This document shows, piece by piece, positions 7,395 to 16,206 of a DNA stretch of 35,925 nucleotides (within the stretch, counting starts at the first letter, position 1; every line of letters begins with the position of its first letter). Source of the stretch: Muribaculaceae bacterium Isolate-013 (NCI). Lineage in GTDB: Bacteria > Bacteroidota > Bacteroidia > Bacteroidales > Muribaculaceae. Made by a program: the position numbers and the translations under genes. Below the pieces are notes generated by a model, which was given only the letters and a program-made list of their open reading frames with translations, was not told the DNA's origin and ran no database searches. The stretch spans positions 1 through 35,925 of the forward strand of contig SCEJ01000033.1 in assembly GCA_004102785.1 (NCBI GenBank), written 5' to 3'.

Positions 7395-9062
7395 TTATTT
7401 CTTGTCGTAGAGTCCGCCGGAGATTTCCACCTGGCTCAGAGGTATGGGGAAGTAAAGCTCATCGGCCGACATCGAGGCGGTCTCGTAGTAGGAGCGGAGG
7501 CGCTGCTCGGTGCGGTAGTATTGGTTCATGGTCTCTACGGCCACGCCCCAGCGCACGAGGTCGAACCAGCGGTGGCCTTCCATAGCCAGCTCCAGGCGGC
7601 GTTCCATGCGCACGGCGCGGCGGGCATAATCCTGGTTCCAGCCCTGCGAGGGATATTCGGCCACGTAATATGATGCGATAGAGGGGTCGCAGTCGATGGG
7701 GGTGTAGTTGGGGTCGACGGAGTTGGCGGCACGGCGGCGCACTGAGTTGATCAGGACGCGGGCGGTGTCAAGATCTTTGCCCTGCTCGATGAGAGCCTCG
7801 GCCTTGAGCAGAATGATGTCGGCGTAGCGGATGAGTTTGAAGCTCAGAGGTGACGCACCCCAGGGGAAGCCCTGGACCATGTCGGGCGACGACGGGTCGA
7901 TAAGGCCTTTCTTGCCGGAATACTCTCCGTAGACGTCGTAGGCGCGACACCATTTCATGTTGTAGATATGGCCGCGGAAGGGGAAGCCCAGACGGCCTAC
8001 GGTGAAGTCGAGGCGGGGATCGACGTTGCCATCGTAGTTCGAGGTCACTTCCACATCGTTGAAGGTGCCGTCGAGGTAGGGGAGGCCGTTGCTGTCGGTG
8101 CGGAAGGCGTTGACCAGGTTCTGCGAGGCGAGGAAGAAGTCGTCGCCGTTGCCGAAGAGGTTACCGTCGGAGTAAGTGGTGTTGAGGAGGTTGCACCAGT
8201 TGATGTTGGCGTTGTTGTTGGCGGTGGAGAACTGGATTGTCACCAGCGACTCGTACATGTTGTTGTACTCTATCTTCGACATATCCAGGAAGTTGGGATA
8301 GAGCTGGTATTTTTTGGAGTCGATAATGTATCCGGCATATTCCTCGACCTCGCTCCATGAGGAGGTGAAAGCCGATACCTTGGCGTGGATGGCCGCTGCG
8401 GCATATTTGTTGAACCGGCCTACCTGCGACTGGGTTTCGGGGAGCACCTTGTAGGCGTCGGCCAGGTCTTTTTTGATGAACGAGAAAATCTCGTCGCGTG
8501 TGTACTGGTAGGGTGAGGCGGAGTTGGCATCCTCGGTCTCGGTCCAGTAGGGAATGTTCTCGTAGATGCGGATCATGTCGAAGTAGAAGTAGGCGCGCAG
8601 GGTCTTGAGCTGGGCGATGAGGTTCTCCTTGTCGCCGATGGCAGGAGCGTCCTGCACGGCGAGGATTGCCTTGTTGCAGCGCGAGATGGCAAACACGTTG
8701 TTCTCCCACTTGTTGAATACCGAAACGTTGTCGCTCTGGATGTTCGACATCTCGAGCTGGTGGATATTCTCCTCCATCGAGGTGCCGCCGCCCCCCTTGT
8801 AGGCGTCGTCGGAGCGTACATCGAAAATCCAGTTTGTGATGGGGCCGGCGAAGGCTTCGTTGTTGCCGAAGAAATGCGACTGGAGTCCGGCGTAGGCGGC
8901 CGACATCAGTCCCTCGACAGCGGCGTCGTCCATCTGGTCGGCGGTGAACACGCCCTGCGGCTTGGTGTCGAGCATATCGTCGCACGATACGGCGCCTAAG
9001 GCCATGCAGCTTATCGAGGCTGCCAGCAGCGAGCGGTTTATGATGTTGTATATGGTTTTCAT
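7395..9062 (-). CDS. susD: SusD/RagB-family outer-membrane glycan-binding lipoprotein
   Basis: A 555-residue lipoprotein that forms the lid of the SusC transporter and binds the oligosaccharide to be imported. The signal peptide ends in the lipobox GAVSC (Cys27), followed by DDMLDTKP, a classic SusD start. The TPR-like helical part and typical C-terminal segments are present: LRYADIILLKAEALIEQG-like sequence reads LIRYADIILLKAEAL, then RRAVRMERRLELAMEGHRW, FDLVRWG and a final YFPIPLSQ. Length is normal for the family. It lies 24 nt after susC, so the pair is co-transcribed. Substrate cannot be read from this protein; fructan is inferred from the GH32 gene downstream. Confidence 0.96.
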   Translation of the reverse strand: MKTIYNIINRSLLAASISCMALGAVSCDDMLDTKPQGVFTADQMDDAAVEGLMSAAYAGLQSHFFGNNEAFAGPITNWIFDVRSDDAYKGGGGTSMEENIHQLEMSNIQSDNVSVFNKWENNVFAISRCNKAILAVQDAPAIGDKENLIAQLKTLRAYFYFDMIRIYENIPYWTETEDANSASPYQYTRDEIFSFIKKDLADAYKVLPETQSQVGRFNKYAAAAIHAKVSAFTSSWSEVEEYAGYIIDSKKYQLYPNFLDMSKIEYNNMYESLVTIQFSTANNNANINWCNLLNTTYSDGNLFGNGDDFFLASQNLVNAFRTDSNGLPYLDGTFNDVEVTSNYDGNVDPRLDFTVGRLGFPFRGHIYNMKWCRAYDVYGEYSGKKGLIDPSSPDMVQGFPWGASPLSFKLIRYADIILLKAEALIEQGKDLDTARVLINSVRRRAANSVDPNYTPIDCDPSIASYYVAEYPSQGWNQDYARRAVRMERRLELAMEGHRWFDLVRWGVAVETMNQYYRTEQRLRSYYETASMSADELYFPIPLSQVEISGGLYDKK

Positions 9063-9086
9063 CGTTTTGTGAAATGCTTTTATGGA

Positions 9087-12000
9087 TTAGAATGTGAGGT
9101 TGAGACCCAGCGAGAGAACGCGTGAGCGGGGGTAGGGACCATTGTCCACGCGTGCGCCGTAGGTACCCAGAGGAAGTTCGGGGTCGAGACCCGAGTACTT
9201 TGTGATGGTGAACACGTTTTCAAGCTGTGCGTAGACGTTGCAGGATGTGCCTGAGATGGGGCGGAGCACTTTTGCGGGGAGCGAGTAGGCGAGCTTGATG
9301 TATTTCATCTTAAGGTAGGAGCCGTCCTCTACATAGTAGGTCGACATGCGTGTCTCGTTGTTGTCGTCGGTGAGCGCCAGGGCGGGAATCCTTGCCGAAG
9401 TGTTGGTCTGTGTCCATGCGTTGAGCACGTCAACGGAACGGTTGGTCGACACACCGCCGTTGCCCATGAAGTTGAGCTGGCGCAGGGTGGGATTGTAGAT
9501 GTCGAAGCCGAAGTCGCCGCAGAAGAAGGCGCTGAGGGTGAAGTCGCGGTATTTGAAGTCGAGGTTCAGACCCAGCGAGAAGTCGGGGTTGGGGTCGCCG
9601 ATGATGCAGCGGTCGTTCTCGTTGATTACGCCGTTGCCGTCGAGGTCGCGGAATTTCATGCGGCCGGGAGCGGCACCGGTCTGCTGGGCATGGTTGGCCA
9701 CTTCGTCGGGGGTCTGGAATATGCCGTCGTAAACATAGCCGTAGTAAACACCCATGGGCTGGTCTTTGATAAGACGGATGTCGCCGCCGATAGTGTTGAC
9801 CATGTTGTTGAGCTTGACGAGCTTGTTCTTGTAGCGCGAGATGTTGAAGTTACCGCTCCAGGAGAAGTCGCCATACTTGGGCGAGATGTAGTTGAGCTGG
9901 AGTTCGAAACCGTTGTTGCTCATGTCGCCGGTGTTCATGAACATCACCGCGTTCTCGCCGGCCACTGCCAGCACTGGGGGCTGGGTGAGCATGTCGGTGG
10001 TTTTCTTGATGTAGTAGTCGAACGAGAGGCTCAGCGAGTTGTTGAGGAATCCGAAGTCTACACCGATGTTGGTCTGGGTTGTGGTTTCCCATTTGAGGTT
10101 GGGGTTACCGGTGCGGTCCACGACTACTCCGGGGATATATCCGTTTCCGGTGCCGTTGAGGTCGTAGGCGCCGTTGCCGAGGTCATATTTGTAGGTGGTG
10201 TAGGCGGCGTAGAGGTTGTCGATTGCAGAGTTGCCGTTCTGACCCCATGCGAAGCGCACTTTCAGGTCGTTGAGCACGTTGTTGGTGGGGAAGAATGTTT
10301 CCTGGGTGGGGCGCCATGCCAGGGTGAATGCGGGGAATACACCGGAGTTGTGGCGCTTGTCGAGGCGCGAGGAGGCGTCGCGGCGCAGAGTGAACGATGC
10401 CAGGTAGCGGTCGGCATAGTTGTAGTCGGCTTTGCCGAACACCGAGAAGAGTGCCCACTGGCTTTTGCCGCCGCCGTTTGTCTGGGTGCCTTCGCCGGAG
10501 CCGATCTGCATGTAGTCGTTATCCTCGAAGGCATAGTCCTTGCGGGCTGCGGAGAGATCCTCGAAGGTGTATTTTATGGCCTCGACACCGAAGAGCACGT
10601 TGATGTGGTGCTTTTCGTTGAAGGTCTTCACATAGTTGGCGGTGTTGGTCCAGGTCCAGGTGTCGCCCTGGCCGTATGCGCGCGACATCTCGTTGACGTC
10701 GGAAGCCACGGTTTTGCGCACCAGGTTCTTGTTGAAGTACTGTATGTGCTCCAGACCGAAGTTTGTCTTGAGGGTGAGGCCGTCGACGGGCATCACGGCC
10801 AGGAACATGTTGCCGAAGATACGCCAGGAGTTGTTCTCGTTGTCGCGGCCGTTGTAGAGAGTCTGCACGGGGTTGGCGATATCGGATGCGATGAGATCCA
10901 TCGGGCGTGCCCAGTCGCCGTCAAGGCCTTTGACCGGGAGTGCCGGGTGCTGGCGCATCGCGGTGAAGGGGATGCCACGGTCGTCGCCGGTGCCGAAGCC
11001 TCGGTCCGACCAGTTGGCTACCATGAGGTTTTCGCCTACCTGGAAATATTTGCTGATATTGTAGGTGGAGTTTACGCGGGCCGAATAGCGGCGGTAGAAG
11101 GTTTCACGCATCACACCGTCCTGGTTGATATAGTTGGCCGAGAACATGAATGAGCCGCGGTCGGAGGAGTTGCTTACCGAAGCGGTGAGGTTGTTAGTCC
11201 ATGCCGAGCGGTAAACGGCGTCCTGCCAGTCGGTGTCGGTGGTGCGGAAGTTGGGGTTGCCGTCGATGTATTCCACGAGCTGGGGTGTTGCGCCGTTGCC
11301 GTAGAGGGGATGCGACGGTGTGACATGCGAGTTGGCGGCGGCGGTCCAGTAGGCCTGGCCCCACTGTTCGGCGTTGAGCATGTCGTAGGTGCGGCCCACG
11401 AACTGCACCGATGCCGAATAGTTTACATTGACCTGGAGCTTGTCGCCCTTGCCCTGGCGTGTGGTGATTATGATAACGCCGTTTGCGGCACGCGAGCCGT
11501 AGATTGACGCTGATGCGGCATCCTTGAGCACCTGCATTGACTCGATGTCGGAGGGGTTGATCGAGGTAATGTTGTCGGTGGCGATGCCGTCGACAATATA
11601 AAGCGGTGCGTTGGAGTTGACGGTCGACATACCGCGCACGCGGATTTCACCGCCGCCGCCGGGAGCGGCATTCGTAGTGACGGAAACACCGGGCATACGT
11701 CCCTGCATGGAGTTGATTATCGAACCGGCGTTTTCTGAAATCGGCTGTTTCATATCCATTACTGCCACGGCTCCGGTGAGGTCGGCCTTTCGCTGGGTGG
11801 TATAGCCGGTGACTACGATTTCCTGGAGATTCAGTGCGTCGTCCTGGAGCACTACCTTCATCTCGGGGGTGGCCTCAACCACCTGTCGCATGTAGCCGAT
11901 GTAGGAGAAGGACAGGCGGGTGCCTTTCGGTACGGTGATGGTGAAATTACCGTCGATGTCGGTGGTTACACCTTTGGTGGGGTCGCCTGCAGGCGCGACT

Positions 12001-12125
12001 GTGGCCCCGATCAGAGGTTCGTCATCATTCAGGCCCCACACTGAGCCGTGAACGGTGATCGACTGTGCGGTTGCTGTCACCATTGCCATTATGGTCAGCA
12101 GCGCACTGAGGATTAGTTTTTTCAT
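9087..12125 (-). CDS. susC: SusC/RagA-family TonB-dependent outer-membrane transporter
   Basis: A 1012-residue TonB-dependent transporter that imports oligosaccharides across the outer membrane. The frame extends to 12161, but the ATG at 12125 (MKKLILSALL) begins the signal peptide and lies just after the promoter. After the signal peptide comes a carboxypeptidase-D-like beta-sandwich (about 22-105: GSVWGLNDDEPLIGATV, DGNFTITVP). Next are the TonB-box-like EIVVTGY and the plug domain (PGVSV, IRVRGMSTVN, PLYIVDGI, LKDAASASIYGSRAANGVIIITT). The remainder is the beta-barrel, ending in an aromatic residue (LGLNLTF) as usual for outer-membrane proteins. It is the first gene of the PUL transcript. 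No N-terminal signalling extension is seen, so it is not of the sigma/anti-sigma transducing type. Confidence 0.97.
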   Translation of the reverse strand: MKKLILSALLTIMAMVTATAQSITVHGSVWGLNDDEPLIGATVAPAGDPTKGVTTDIDGNFTITVPKGTRLSFSYIGYMRQVVEATPEMKVVLQDDALNLQEIVVTGYTTQRKADLTGAVAVMDMKQPISENAGSIINSMQGRMPGVSVTTNAAPGGGGEIRVRGMSTVNSNAPLYIVDGIATDNITSINPSDIESMQVLKDAASASIYGSRAANGVIIITTRQGKGDKLQVNVNYSASVQFVGRTYDMLNAEQWGQAYWTAAANSHVTPSHPLYGNGATPQLVEYIDGNPNFRTTDTDWQDAVYRSAWTNNLTASVSNSSDRGSFMFSANYINQDGVMRETFYRRYSARVNSTYNISKYFQVGENLMVANWSDRGFGTGDDRGIPFTAMRQHPALPVKGLDGDWARPMDLIASDIANPVQTLYNGRDNENNSWRIFGNMFLAVMPVDGLTLKTNFGLEHIQYFNKNLVRKTVASDVNEMSRAYGQGDTWTWTNTANYVKTFNEKHHINVLFGVEAIKYTFEDLSAARKDYAFEDNDYMQIGSGEGTQTNGGGKSQWALFSVFGKADYNYADRYLASFTLRRDASSRLDKRHNSGVFPAFTLAWRPTQETFFPTNNVLNDLKVRFAWGQNGNSAIDNLYAAYTTYKYDLGNGAYDLNGTGNGYIPGVVVDRTGNPNLKWETTTQTNIGVDFGFLNNSLSLSFDYYIKKTTDMLTQPPVLAVAGENAVMFMNTGDMSNNGFELQLNYISPKYGDFSWSGNFNISRYKNKLVKLNNMVNTIGGDIRLIKDQPMGVYYGYVYDGIFQTPDEVANHAQQTGAAPGRMKFRDLDGNGVINENDRCIIGDPNPDFSLGLNLDFKYRDFTLSAFFCGDFGFDIYNPTLRQLNFMGNGGVSTNRSVDVLNAWTQTNTSARIPALALTDDNNETRMSTYYVEDGSYLKMKYIKLAYSLPAKVLRPISGTSCNVYAQLENVFTITKYSGLDPELPLGTYGARVDNGPYPRSRVLSLGLNLTF

Positions 12126-12158
12126 AATGTTGTTAAGGTTAGTGTTGTAAAACTGGCG

Positions 12159-12166
12159 CAAAGATA
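12159..12166 (-). promoter_or_regulatory. Predicted -7 box for the susC operon
   Basis: The minus strand reads TATCTTTG, an exact match to the Bacteroidetes -7 consensus TAnnTTTG, 33 nt upstream of the susC ATG at 12125. I see no TTTG at the expected -33 position, so the promoter may need an activator, as is common for PULs. Confidence 0.65.
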
Positions 12167-12308
12167 TAAATGTATGTTAATATCGGGGTATAAAAAATGT
12201 TGCAGATGGTATCAATTTTAATGCAAGTACCTAATCGTTATAAATTTAGCGCATTTTTTTGCCAATGAAGGGCGGTGTGAGGCCGGGAGTAGTGTGTGTA
12301 TGTGAAAT

Positions 12309-12342
12309 CCCCCGGACCGCTACATTTATTGCGGTCCGGGGG
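12309..12342 (-). terminator. Hairpin terminator after the coiled-coil lipoprotein gene
   Basis: CCCCCGGACCGC at 12309-12320 pairs perfectly over 12 bases with GCGGTCCGGGGG at 12331-12342, with a ten-base AT-rich loop. It lies 29 nt beyond the stop codon of the gene ending at 12372 and closes the dacB-rsmI operon before the susC promoter. The T tract is weak. Confidence 0.75.
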
Positions 12343-12371
12343 AGGTGTGGATGCTATGTTTTTCGGATATG

Positions 12372-13244
12372 TCAGTCAATCTTGACCACGAGGAAATTCG
12401 ATTTCTCCCAAAATGCGCCGGGGTTGGTGATGCGCAGAGTGTAGGAGTCGTTGGCGTCTTTTTCAAGGGTGTACGACGAGGCCGGCTGGTTGGTCATCAC
12501 TTTCGCCTTCTTGGAGTAGAGGGGGATGACGGTGAGTTTGGTCTTGTCGCCTTTGATGAAGTTGGCAGTCGACTGGTCGCCGGGTAGCACCTTGGTTTTG
12601 CGGAGGAAGCCACTCTCGATTATATTTTTGGTCTTGAGTTCCTTTCCGGTGCCGATTACATAGTAGCATGTGTTGAGTTCGGCATTGAGCTGCTCAGCGC
12701 GGGCCTGTGCCTGCGAGCGTTCTTCCGATACTGTGGCAACGGTGGTATTGAGCGAGTCGACCGAAGAGTTGAGCGCGTCAATCTTGATGTTGGCGGCAGC
12801 CAGTTCGTTGCGCAGCGACTGGATGGTGCCTTCCTGCTCGGCGATTGATTTCTTCAGGGTCTCGATTGAGCGCTGGAGGGTCTGGTTGTTGGAGTTAGAT
12901 GCCGCAAGACGTTTCTCAAGGTCGGCCACACGGTCGCGGTTTTTCTGCAGTTGCTGCTGTATGGCCATGATGTCGTTGCGAATCTGCTGGCGTTTGTTCT
13001 GTGCCTCGGGGCCCATGCCGGTGGTGGCATCGAGAAGATTCTCCATCTGTTTGATCTGAGAGAGACCTTCCGACACGTCGTTCATAAGCATCAGCAGAGA
13101 ATCCTGGTTTGCCAGGGCCACGCGCAGTGAGTCGGATGTAGTGGGAGTGTAGGCGCCGTCGCCCTCGTTCTGTGTCTTATCGGAGTGGCAGGCCGAGGCC
13201 ATTATTGCCAGGGCGGTCAGAGTGATACCTGCGATTTTTTTCAT
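12372..13244 (-). CDS. Coiled-coil lipoprotein of unknown function
   Basis: A 290-residue predicted lipoprotein. The ATG at 13244 is preferred over the TTG two codons upstream because it begins a lysine-rich signal peptide ending in the lipobox ASAC. The centre (about 40-195) is a long heptad-like region rich in Gln, Leu, Asn and Ser (QLQKNRDRVADLEKRLAAS, IKIDALNSSVDSLNTTV), predicted to form a coiled coil. The C-terminal 95 residues start with CYYVIGTGKEL and look like a small beta domain (LTVIPLYSKKAKV, YTLRITNP, FLVVKID). Similar Bacteroidales proteins have, as I recall, been labelled Cbp1-like adhesins, but I would not rely on that name. It follows rsmI by 34 nt and ends at a strong hairpin. 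A role in the periplasm or envelope is inferred only from the lipoprotein signal. Confidence 0.85.
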   Translation of the reverse strand: MKKIAGITLTALAIMASACHSDKTQNEGDGAYTPTTSDSLRVALANQDSLLMLMNDVSEGLSQIKQMENLLDATTGMGPEAQNKRQQIRNDIMAIQQQLQKNRDRVADLEKRLAASNSNNQTLQRSIETLKKSIAEQEGTIQSLRNELAAANIKIDALNSSVDSLNTTVATVSEERSQAQARAEQLNAELNTCYYVIGTGKELKTKNIIESGFLRKTKVLPGDQSTANFIKGDKTKLTVIPLYSKKAKVMTNQPASSYTLEKDANDSYTLRITNPGAFWEKSNFLVVKID

Positions 13245-13278
13245 AATCAAATAGTTATAAGCGTTTGTGATTAGTTTC

Positions 13279-14013
13279 TTATTCCGGTAGGTCGGTGCGG
13301 TATTTGTTGCGGTGGACCTTTTTCTCCGATTCCCGTCTGCCGGATACCACTATAACAATCTCTCCGCGCGGATTGTTCAGGGTGAAGTATTCGCGCAGCT
13401 CGGCGAGTGTGCCGTTGCGGGTGGTGTTGTGAAGTTTTGAGATTTCGCGCGACACAGAGGCTTCGCGGTTTTCGCCGCACGCGCGCGCCAGGTCGTCGAG
13501 TGTGCGCGCCAGCCGCAGAGGCGACTCATAGATAATAAATGTGCGTTCGTCGGCGGCGAGTGATTCCAGGCGCGTGGCGCGCCCTTTTTTCTGCGGCAGA
13601 AACCCCTCGAAGGTGAACCGCTCGCATGGCAGGCCGGAATTCACCAGGGCCGGTACGAATGCCGTAGGCCCGGGAAGGGTCTCCACCTCTATGCCGTTGG
13701 CACGGCATTCCCGCACAAGCATGAATCCGGGGTCGGAGATACCGGGGGTGCCGGCATCGGAAACCAGGGCGAACGTCTCGCCCCTTTTGAGCCGCTCGAT
13801 TACGGGGCCCACCGTCTGGTGTTCGTTGAACTTGTGGTGCGACACCATGGGGGTGTCGATTCCGAAATGGCGCATCAGTGTGGCACTTGTTCGGGTATCC
13901 TCGGCAAGGATAAGCGAGGAGCCTTTCAGCACCTCTATGGCGCGAGGCGACATATCGCCGAGATTTCCCACCGGGGTGGGCACTACATACAGTTTTCCGT
14001 CAGTGAGCTCCAT
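13279..14013 (-). CDS. rsmI: 16S rRNA (cytidine-1402-2'-O)-methyltransferase RsmI
   Basis: A 244-residue SAM-dependent methyltransferase of the tetrapyrrole-methylase fold that 2'-O-methylates C1402 in the ribosomal decoding centre. Hallmarks are LYVVPTPVGNLGDMSPRA at the N terminus, LAEDTRTSATLMRHFGI, SDAGTPGISDPG (cofactor loop), PGPTAFVPALVNSGLP and FEGFLPQKKGR. The family tail with SREISKLH and PRGEIVIVV follows. Length is slightly short of the E. coli enzyme because the C-terminal extension is brief. It starts 4 nt after the stop of the acidic hypothetical gene and is probably co-transcribed from the dacB promoter. Confidence 0.96.
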   Translation of the reverse strand: MELTDGKLYVVPTPVGNLGDMSPRAIEVLKGSSLILAEDTRTSATLMRHFGIDTPMVSHHKFNEHQTVGPVIERLKRGETFALVSDAGTPGISDPGFMLVRECRANGIEVETLPGPTAFVPALVNSGLPCERFTFEGFLPQKKGRATRLESLAADERTFIIYESPLRLARTLDDLARACGENREASVSREISKLHNTTRNGTLAELREYFTLNNPRGEIVIVVSGRRESEKKVHRNKYRTDLPE

Positions 14014-14017
14014 GGTT

Positions 14018-14692
14018 TCAGAAAAGTGTTGATATAGATGTGATAAAATCCTTTGCCGTGCGGGTGCGCAGGTCTATGCCGTATCTGTCGGCAAGGATGG
14101 CTCGCACCCGGTCAAGGCTTTCGGCTGTGCCGATTGTGGCCAGAGCATCGGCCATGAGCGCCTCGCTGCCGTTGAAGAGCTCGCGTCGGAAAAGATACAT
14201 GTCGTTGATTGAGAAAATACTCCGCCACAGCGAGAGGTCTGTGGCTGGCCCGGGCTCAGGCAATGGAGCGGCGGCGGCTTCGTCCTCGGCTGCCGGAGCT
14301 GTTTCGGGCTGAGCCTGCTCTGCGGCGCCGGGATCAAAGTAAAATTCCTCGTCCGACATCAGCGTCGGTTCTTCCCGGGCGGATTCTTCTCCCTGTGCAG
14401 GCTGCTCATCATCGGCGGGAGTTGCGTCAGCATCCACATTTTCTGTTTCCACCACCTCCGCGGGTTGTGTGGCCTCCTCAATGACAGAGGCTTCTTCAGG
14501 TTCGGTATCCGGCTCCTGAAGCTCTGTGGGCATGGCCTCGGTTTCAGGCACCTGCGATGCCATTTCGGCCAGTTCGATGATGCGGAGTTTCGCCTCGGCA
14601 GGAAGGCCGTCGGCGCCCCGGTCTTTCACCGCCAGAAGTTGCTCGGCAATCTCGGCGGTGACGGTAAGCATTTTATCTATGACAGGATTCAT
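14018..14692 (-). CDS. Acidic hypothetical protein, translationally coupled to dacB
   Basis: A 224-residue cytoplasmic protein that I do not recognise; no signal peptide or membrane segment is seen. Residues 1-50 are helical, 50-150 are a low-complexity acidic stretch rich in Glu, Ala, Pro and Asp, and the last 75 residues form a compact conserved-looking region (SLWRSIFSINDMYLFRREL, then DRYGIDLRTRTAKDF). The C-terminal pattern resembles tails of other uncharacterised Bacteroidales proteins found near dacB or rsmI, from memory. Its ATG overlaps the dacB stop as ATGA, which implies translational coupling. Confidence 0.8.
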   Translation of the reverse strand: MNPVIDKMLTVTAEIAEQLLAVKDRGADGLPAEAKLRIIELAEMASQVPETEAMPTELQEPDTEPEEASVIEEATQPAEVVETENVDADATPADDEQPAQGEESAREEPTLMSDEEFYFDPGAAEQAQPETAPAAEDEAAAAPLPEPGPATDLSLWRSIFSINDMYLFRRELFNGSEALMADALATIGTAESLDRVRAILADRYGIDLRTRTAKDFITSISTLF

Positions 14693-16014
14693 TGTCGGGT
14701 TGTTGAGGGCTCGTGTACAGTTTCGGTTGCGGGGAGAAAGGTCTCGCTCAGGAATTTTTCAGCCTCGGCAACCACCTTGGCGCGCGGGCATGTGAACCGG
14801 TTGACCATTATCACTACGGCGTGTGTTGGCTCTCCGCTGTCGCCGAGTTTATATCCGGCATAGCACTGCACGCCGCGCACACTGCCGCTTTTCAGCACCA
14901 GTTTGCCGGCCAGAGGGGTGTCTTTGAGTACTTTGCGTACGGTGCCTTCCTCGCCGGCTTTCGGAAAGAAGCCTATGTAATCGGCCGCGCGCGGTGTGCG
15001 GGCCATTGCCTGGAGCATATCGGCCATGAAACGGGGGCTTACGCGGTTGTCGCGAGCGAGGCCGGAGCCGTCGTTGATTATTACGTCGCGCGGGTCGGTG
15101 CCGAGGCGCTGCAGCAGTTGCTTTTCACGCGCAACGGCTCCGTCGATATCCTCGCCCGGCGCCAGAGAGCGCAACATGGCTTCGGCGAACATGTTGTCGG
15201 AGCGCACCATCATGCTCCTCATTATATCCTTGCCGGGAGGGGAGTAGCGCCGGTAAATCTCGCGCGATGACCCGGTGACATCGATGTCTTCGTCAAGCAC
15301 CGCGATGTTTCCTTCATCAAGCGAACGGCAGAGCGCGTCGTAGAAATAAGACGGAGGGTCGGGCATGGCGCGGTCGGGCGGCAGGGTGTTGTCCTTGTAG
15401 TTGAGGGCATAGTGCCCGGCGCCGTAGCGCCATTTGTAGTCTTCGGCAAGCCAGTGGGACGACGGCCCTCCTCCGGGCACGATGGATGTGTCGAAAACAA
15501 TCTGCCCGCGGATAGAGTCGATGCCGAGGGCTGCCACGTGGCTGGCCACGGAATCGGCGAATCCGGCGTTAACCGGAAAAAAGGAGCTTTCGGTTGTGGG
15601 GTCGCCCGATGCCATGATTACCAGGTCGCCCCATAACTGCCCTTCGCTGATGGCCCCGCGGGTGAATGCCGAGGTAACGAACCTCATCTCCGCTTTGCCG
15701 TCGAGCAGGGCGCAGGCCGATGTGATGCATTTCATTATGCTGGCGGGGGTCATGGGGGTGTCGGCGTTGCGGGCGGCGATATCCTCGCCGGTGGCGAGGT
15801 CGCGTACCACGATTCCCACCACAGCCGGCTCCGGCAGGTCGACCGGCGGCCGCGGGGTGGCTATGGTGTCGGGGGCTGCCACGCTGTCGGCCGCCAGTGG
15901 CTCCACGCAGACATCTGCGGCAGTCTGCCCGGCGGCCGTTGCCGGCAGCCACAGCATAGCAGCCATAGCGGTATGCATCAACACCGATACGATATAGTGG
16001 GATATACGTGTCAT
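14689..16014 (-). CDS. dacB: D-alanyl-D-alanine carboxypeptidase/endopeptidase, PBP4 (DacB) type
   Basis: A 441-residue exported penicillin-binding protein of the S13 family that trims or cleaves peptidoglycan peptides in the periplasm. The active-site motifs are all visible: SIMK (Ser92, Lys95), SDN (Ser272, Asn274) and KSG (Lys375). The large insertion between the first two motifs is typical of PBP4. A GTG at 16032 is in frame, but it lies inside the predicted -7 box, so the ATG at 16014 is the start. Residues 1-29 form the signal peptide (ending TAAGQ). It heads the operon dacB, acidic protein, rsmI, coiled-coil lipoprotein. Confidence 0.94.
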   Translation of the reverse strand: MTRISHYIVSVLMHTAMAAMLWLPATAAGQTAADVCVEPLAADSVAAPDTIATPRPPVDLPEPAVVGIVVRDLATGEDIAARNADTPMTPASIMKCITSACALLDGKAEMRFVTSAFTRGAISEGQLWGDLVIMASGDPTTESSFFPVNAGFADSVASHVAALGIDSIRGQIVFDTSIVPGGGPSSHWLAEDYKWRYGAGHYALNYKDNTLPPDRAMPDPPSYFYDALCRSLDEGNIAVLDEDIDVTGSSREIYRRYSPPGKDIMRSMMVRSDNMFAEAMLRSLAPGEDIDGAVAREKQLLQRLGTDPRDVIINDGSGLARDNRVSPRFMADMLQAMARTPRAADYIGFFPKAGEEGTVRKVLKDTPLAGKLVLKSGSVRGVQCYAGYKLGDSGEPTHAVVIMVNRFTCPRAKVVAEAEKFLSETFLPATETVHEPSTTRQ

Positions 16015-16031
16015 ATTTGTTAAAAACGCCA

Positions 16032-16063
16032 CGAATTTACAAATTCATTACACCTCTGCCAAA
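16032..16063 (-). promoter_or_regulatory. Promoter of the dacB operon
   Basis: The minus strand has TTTG at 16063-16060 and, 20 nt downstream, TAAATTCG at 16039-16032, one mismatch from TAnnTTTG. The spacing is ideal for the Bacteroidetes primary sigma factor. The leader to the ATG at 16014 would be only about 12 nt, which rules out the upstream GTG as the start. Confidence 0.65.
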
Positions 16064-16134
16064 TTTTTTCGGTGAAATCACGTCACAGAAATGAAAAACC
16101 GACTAATTTTTAGGGATTTTTCACGAAAAAGTTG

Positions 16135-16142
16135 TAACTTCG
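16135..16142 (+). promoter_or_regulatory. Possible -7 box for the TetR-fabG unit
   Basis: TAACTTCG differs from TAnnTTTG by one base and lies 65 nt upstream of the ATG at 16207. No clear -33 element is seen. The site is divergent from the dacB promoter and would be a natural place for autoregulation by the TetR protein. Confidence 0.4.
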
Positions 16143-16206
16143 CCAACAATTTCCGTCCTTGTGAAAAAGGGCGGATGAGTTTGATGTATTAAATTTTTTG
16201 AGTGAT

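Noticed and set aside
9690-11153. Plus-strand open frame of 487 codons opposite susC
   Set aside because: A Val/Gly-rich shadow of the susC barrel; no domain is seen and susC is unmistakable.
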